Shown: positions 5,059-5,066 of the stretch, piece by piece
Layout of the letters: each line of letters starts with the position of its first letter
Position numbering within the stretch: the first letter of the stretch is position 1
NCBI GenBank assembly: GCA_937892955.1
Contig: CALBKH010000090.1
Location: forward strand, 1 to 5,066
Source of the DNA: an uncultured Alphaproteobacteria bacterium
Lineage (GTDB): Bacteria; Pseudomonadota; Alphaproteobacteria; Rhizobiales; Ancalomicrobiaceae
Direction: 5' to 3'
Length of the DNA stretch: 5,066 bases
Made by a program: the position numbers and the translations under genes
Notes under the pieces: model-generated
The model's database searches: none
Told to the model about the DNA's origin: nothing
What the model saw: the letters and a program-made list of their open reading frames with translations, nothing else

Positions 5059-5066
5059 ATTGCCAC

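Larger units (their letters stand above)
4805..5066 (+). ncRNA. Structured RNA leader, candidate HEARO/omega-RNA upstream of a gene beyond the window
   Basis: The stems seen, in order, are 4805-4816/4821-4832; 4837-4842/4848-4853; 4859-4863/4880-4884 with an inner 4866-4869/4874-4877; 4885-4894/4946-4954 (one bulged base, G4887, and one G-T pair); inside it 4909-4920/4924-4936, twelve pairs with one bulged A; 4955-4959/5010-5014 (one G-T pair) enclosing 4970-4975/4983-4988 and 4993-4996/5004-5007; and 5018-5023/5034-5039. Several stems abut without a gap (4884|4885 and 4954|4955), which favours coaxial stacking in a real fold. The RNA runs into GAGGAG at 5053-5058, so it is directly upstream of a probable start codon just past 5066. 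HEARO (omega-RNA) elements have this arrangement before IscB-type nuclease genes, with a hairpin soon after the guide end, and they are reported to insert after ATGA or GTGA; ATGA stands at 4803-4806. Alternatives are a leader regulating an unrelated gene, a retron-type RNA (no long a1/a2 repeat seen) or intron RNA. The structure is well supported; the family name is inference. Confidence 0.5.

Noticed and set aside
4805..5066. Retron msr-msd RNA
   Set aside because: No long complementary a1/a2 repeats bound the region and there is no clear branching-G context. It cannot be fully excluded without the downstream gene.

Overview
This is a high-GC window (the coding part looks well above 60% G+C by eye) from what is most likely an alphaproteobacterium, probably of the Hyphomicrobiales. 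The evidence is the close agreement of three consecutive proteins with the YejB, YejE and YejF families, the base composition, and the strong GA-rich Shine-Dalgarno sites. The genus cannot be named from the sequence.

Layout. Positions 1-150 are a leader with no credible gene. They hold three hairpins, two of which are related to each other, and then the ribosome binding site of yejB. Positions 151-2365 encode the two inner-membrane permeases YejB and YejE of a peptide-type ABC importer, with a single base between the genes. Positions 2401-3092 hold a two-gene cassette: a small protein of 80 residues and a PIN-domain protein, arranged like a VapBC-type toxin-antitoxin pair. Positions 3089-4714 encode YejF, the double ATPase that powers YejB/YejE. 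It starts at a TTG that overlaps the toxin stop codon. All five genes are on the + strand and tightly packed, so they are probably one transcript. The substrate-binding protein (YejA-like) is not in the window and may lie upstream.

Positions 4715-5066 contain no convincing gene. First comes a 90-base stretch of clearly lower G+C (39 of 90 by hand count), with a good sigma70-like promoter at its end. Next is a perfect 12-bp hairpin followed by TTTT, and then about 230 bases densely packed with nested and adjacent stems. The window ends with GAGGAG placed 8 bases before the first base beyond the window, so a gene very likely starts there. A compact structured RNA directly upstream of a gene, next to an ATGA and a change in composition, fits the HEARO/omega-RNA that precedes IscB-type (RuvC/HNH) RNA-guided nuclease genes of mobile elements. 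The structure is seen directly. The HEARO identity is an inference, because the protein lies outside the window.

How the genes work together: YejB and YejE form the membrane channel and YejF hydrolyses ATP on the cytoplasmic side to import peptides or, as shown in Agrobacterium, muropeptides. The PIN cassette appears to have been inserted between yejE and yejF while keeping the operon translatable. The most noteworthy parts are the structured RNA at the right end, the toxin-antitoxin cassette inside a transporter operon, and the paired hairpins at the left end.
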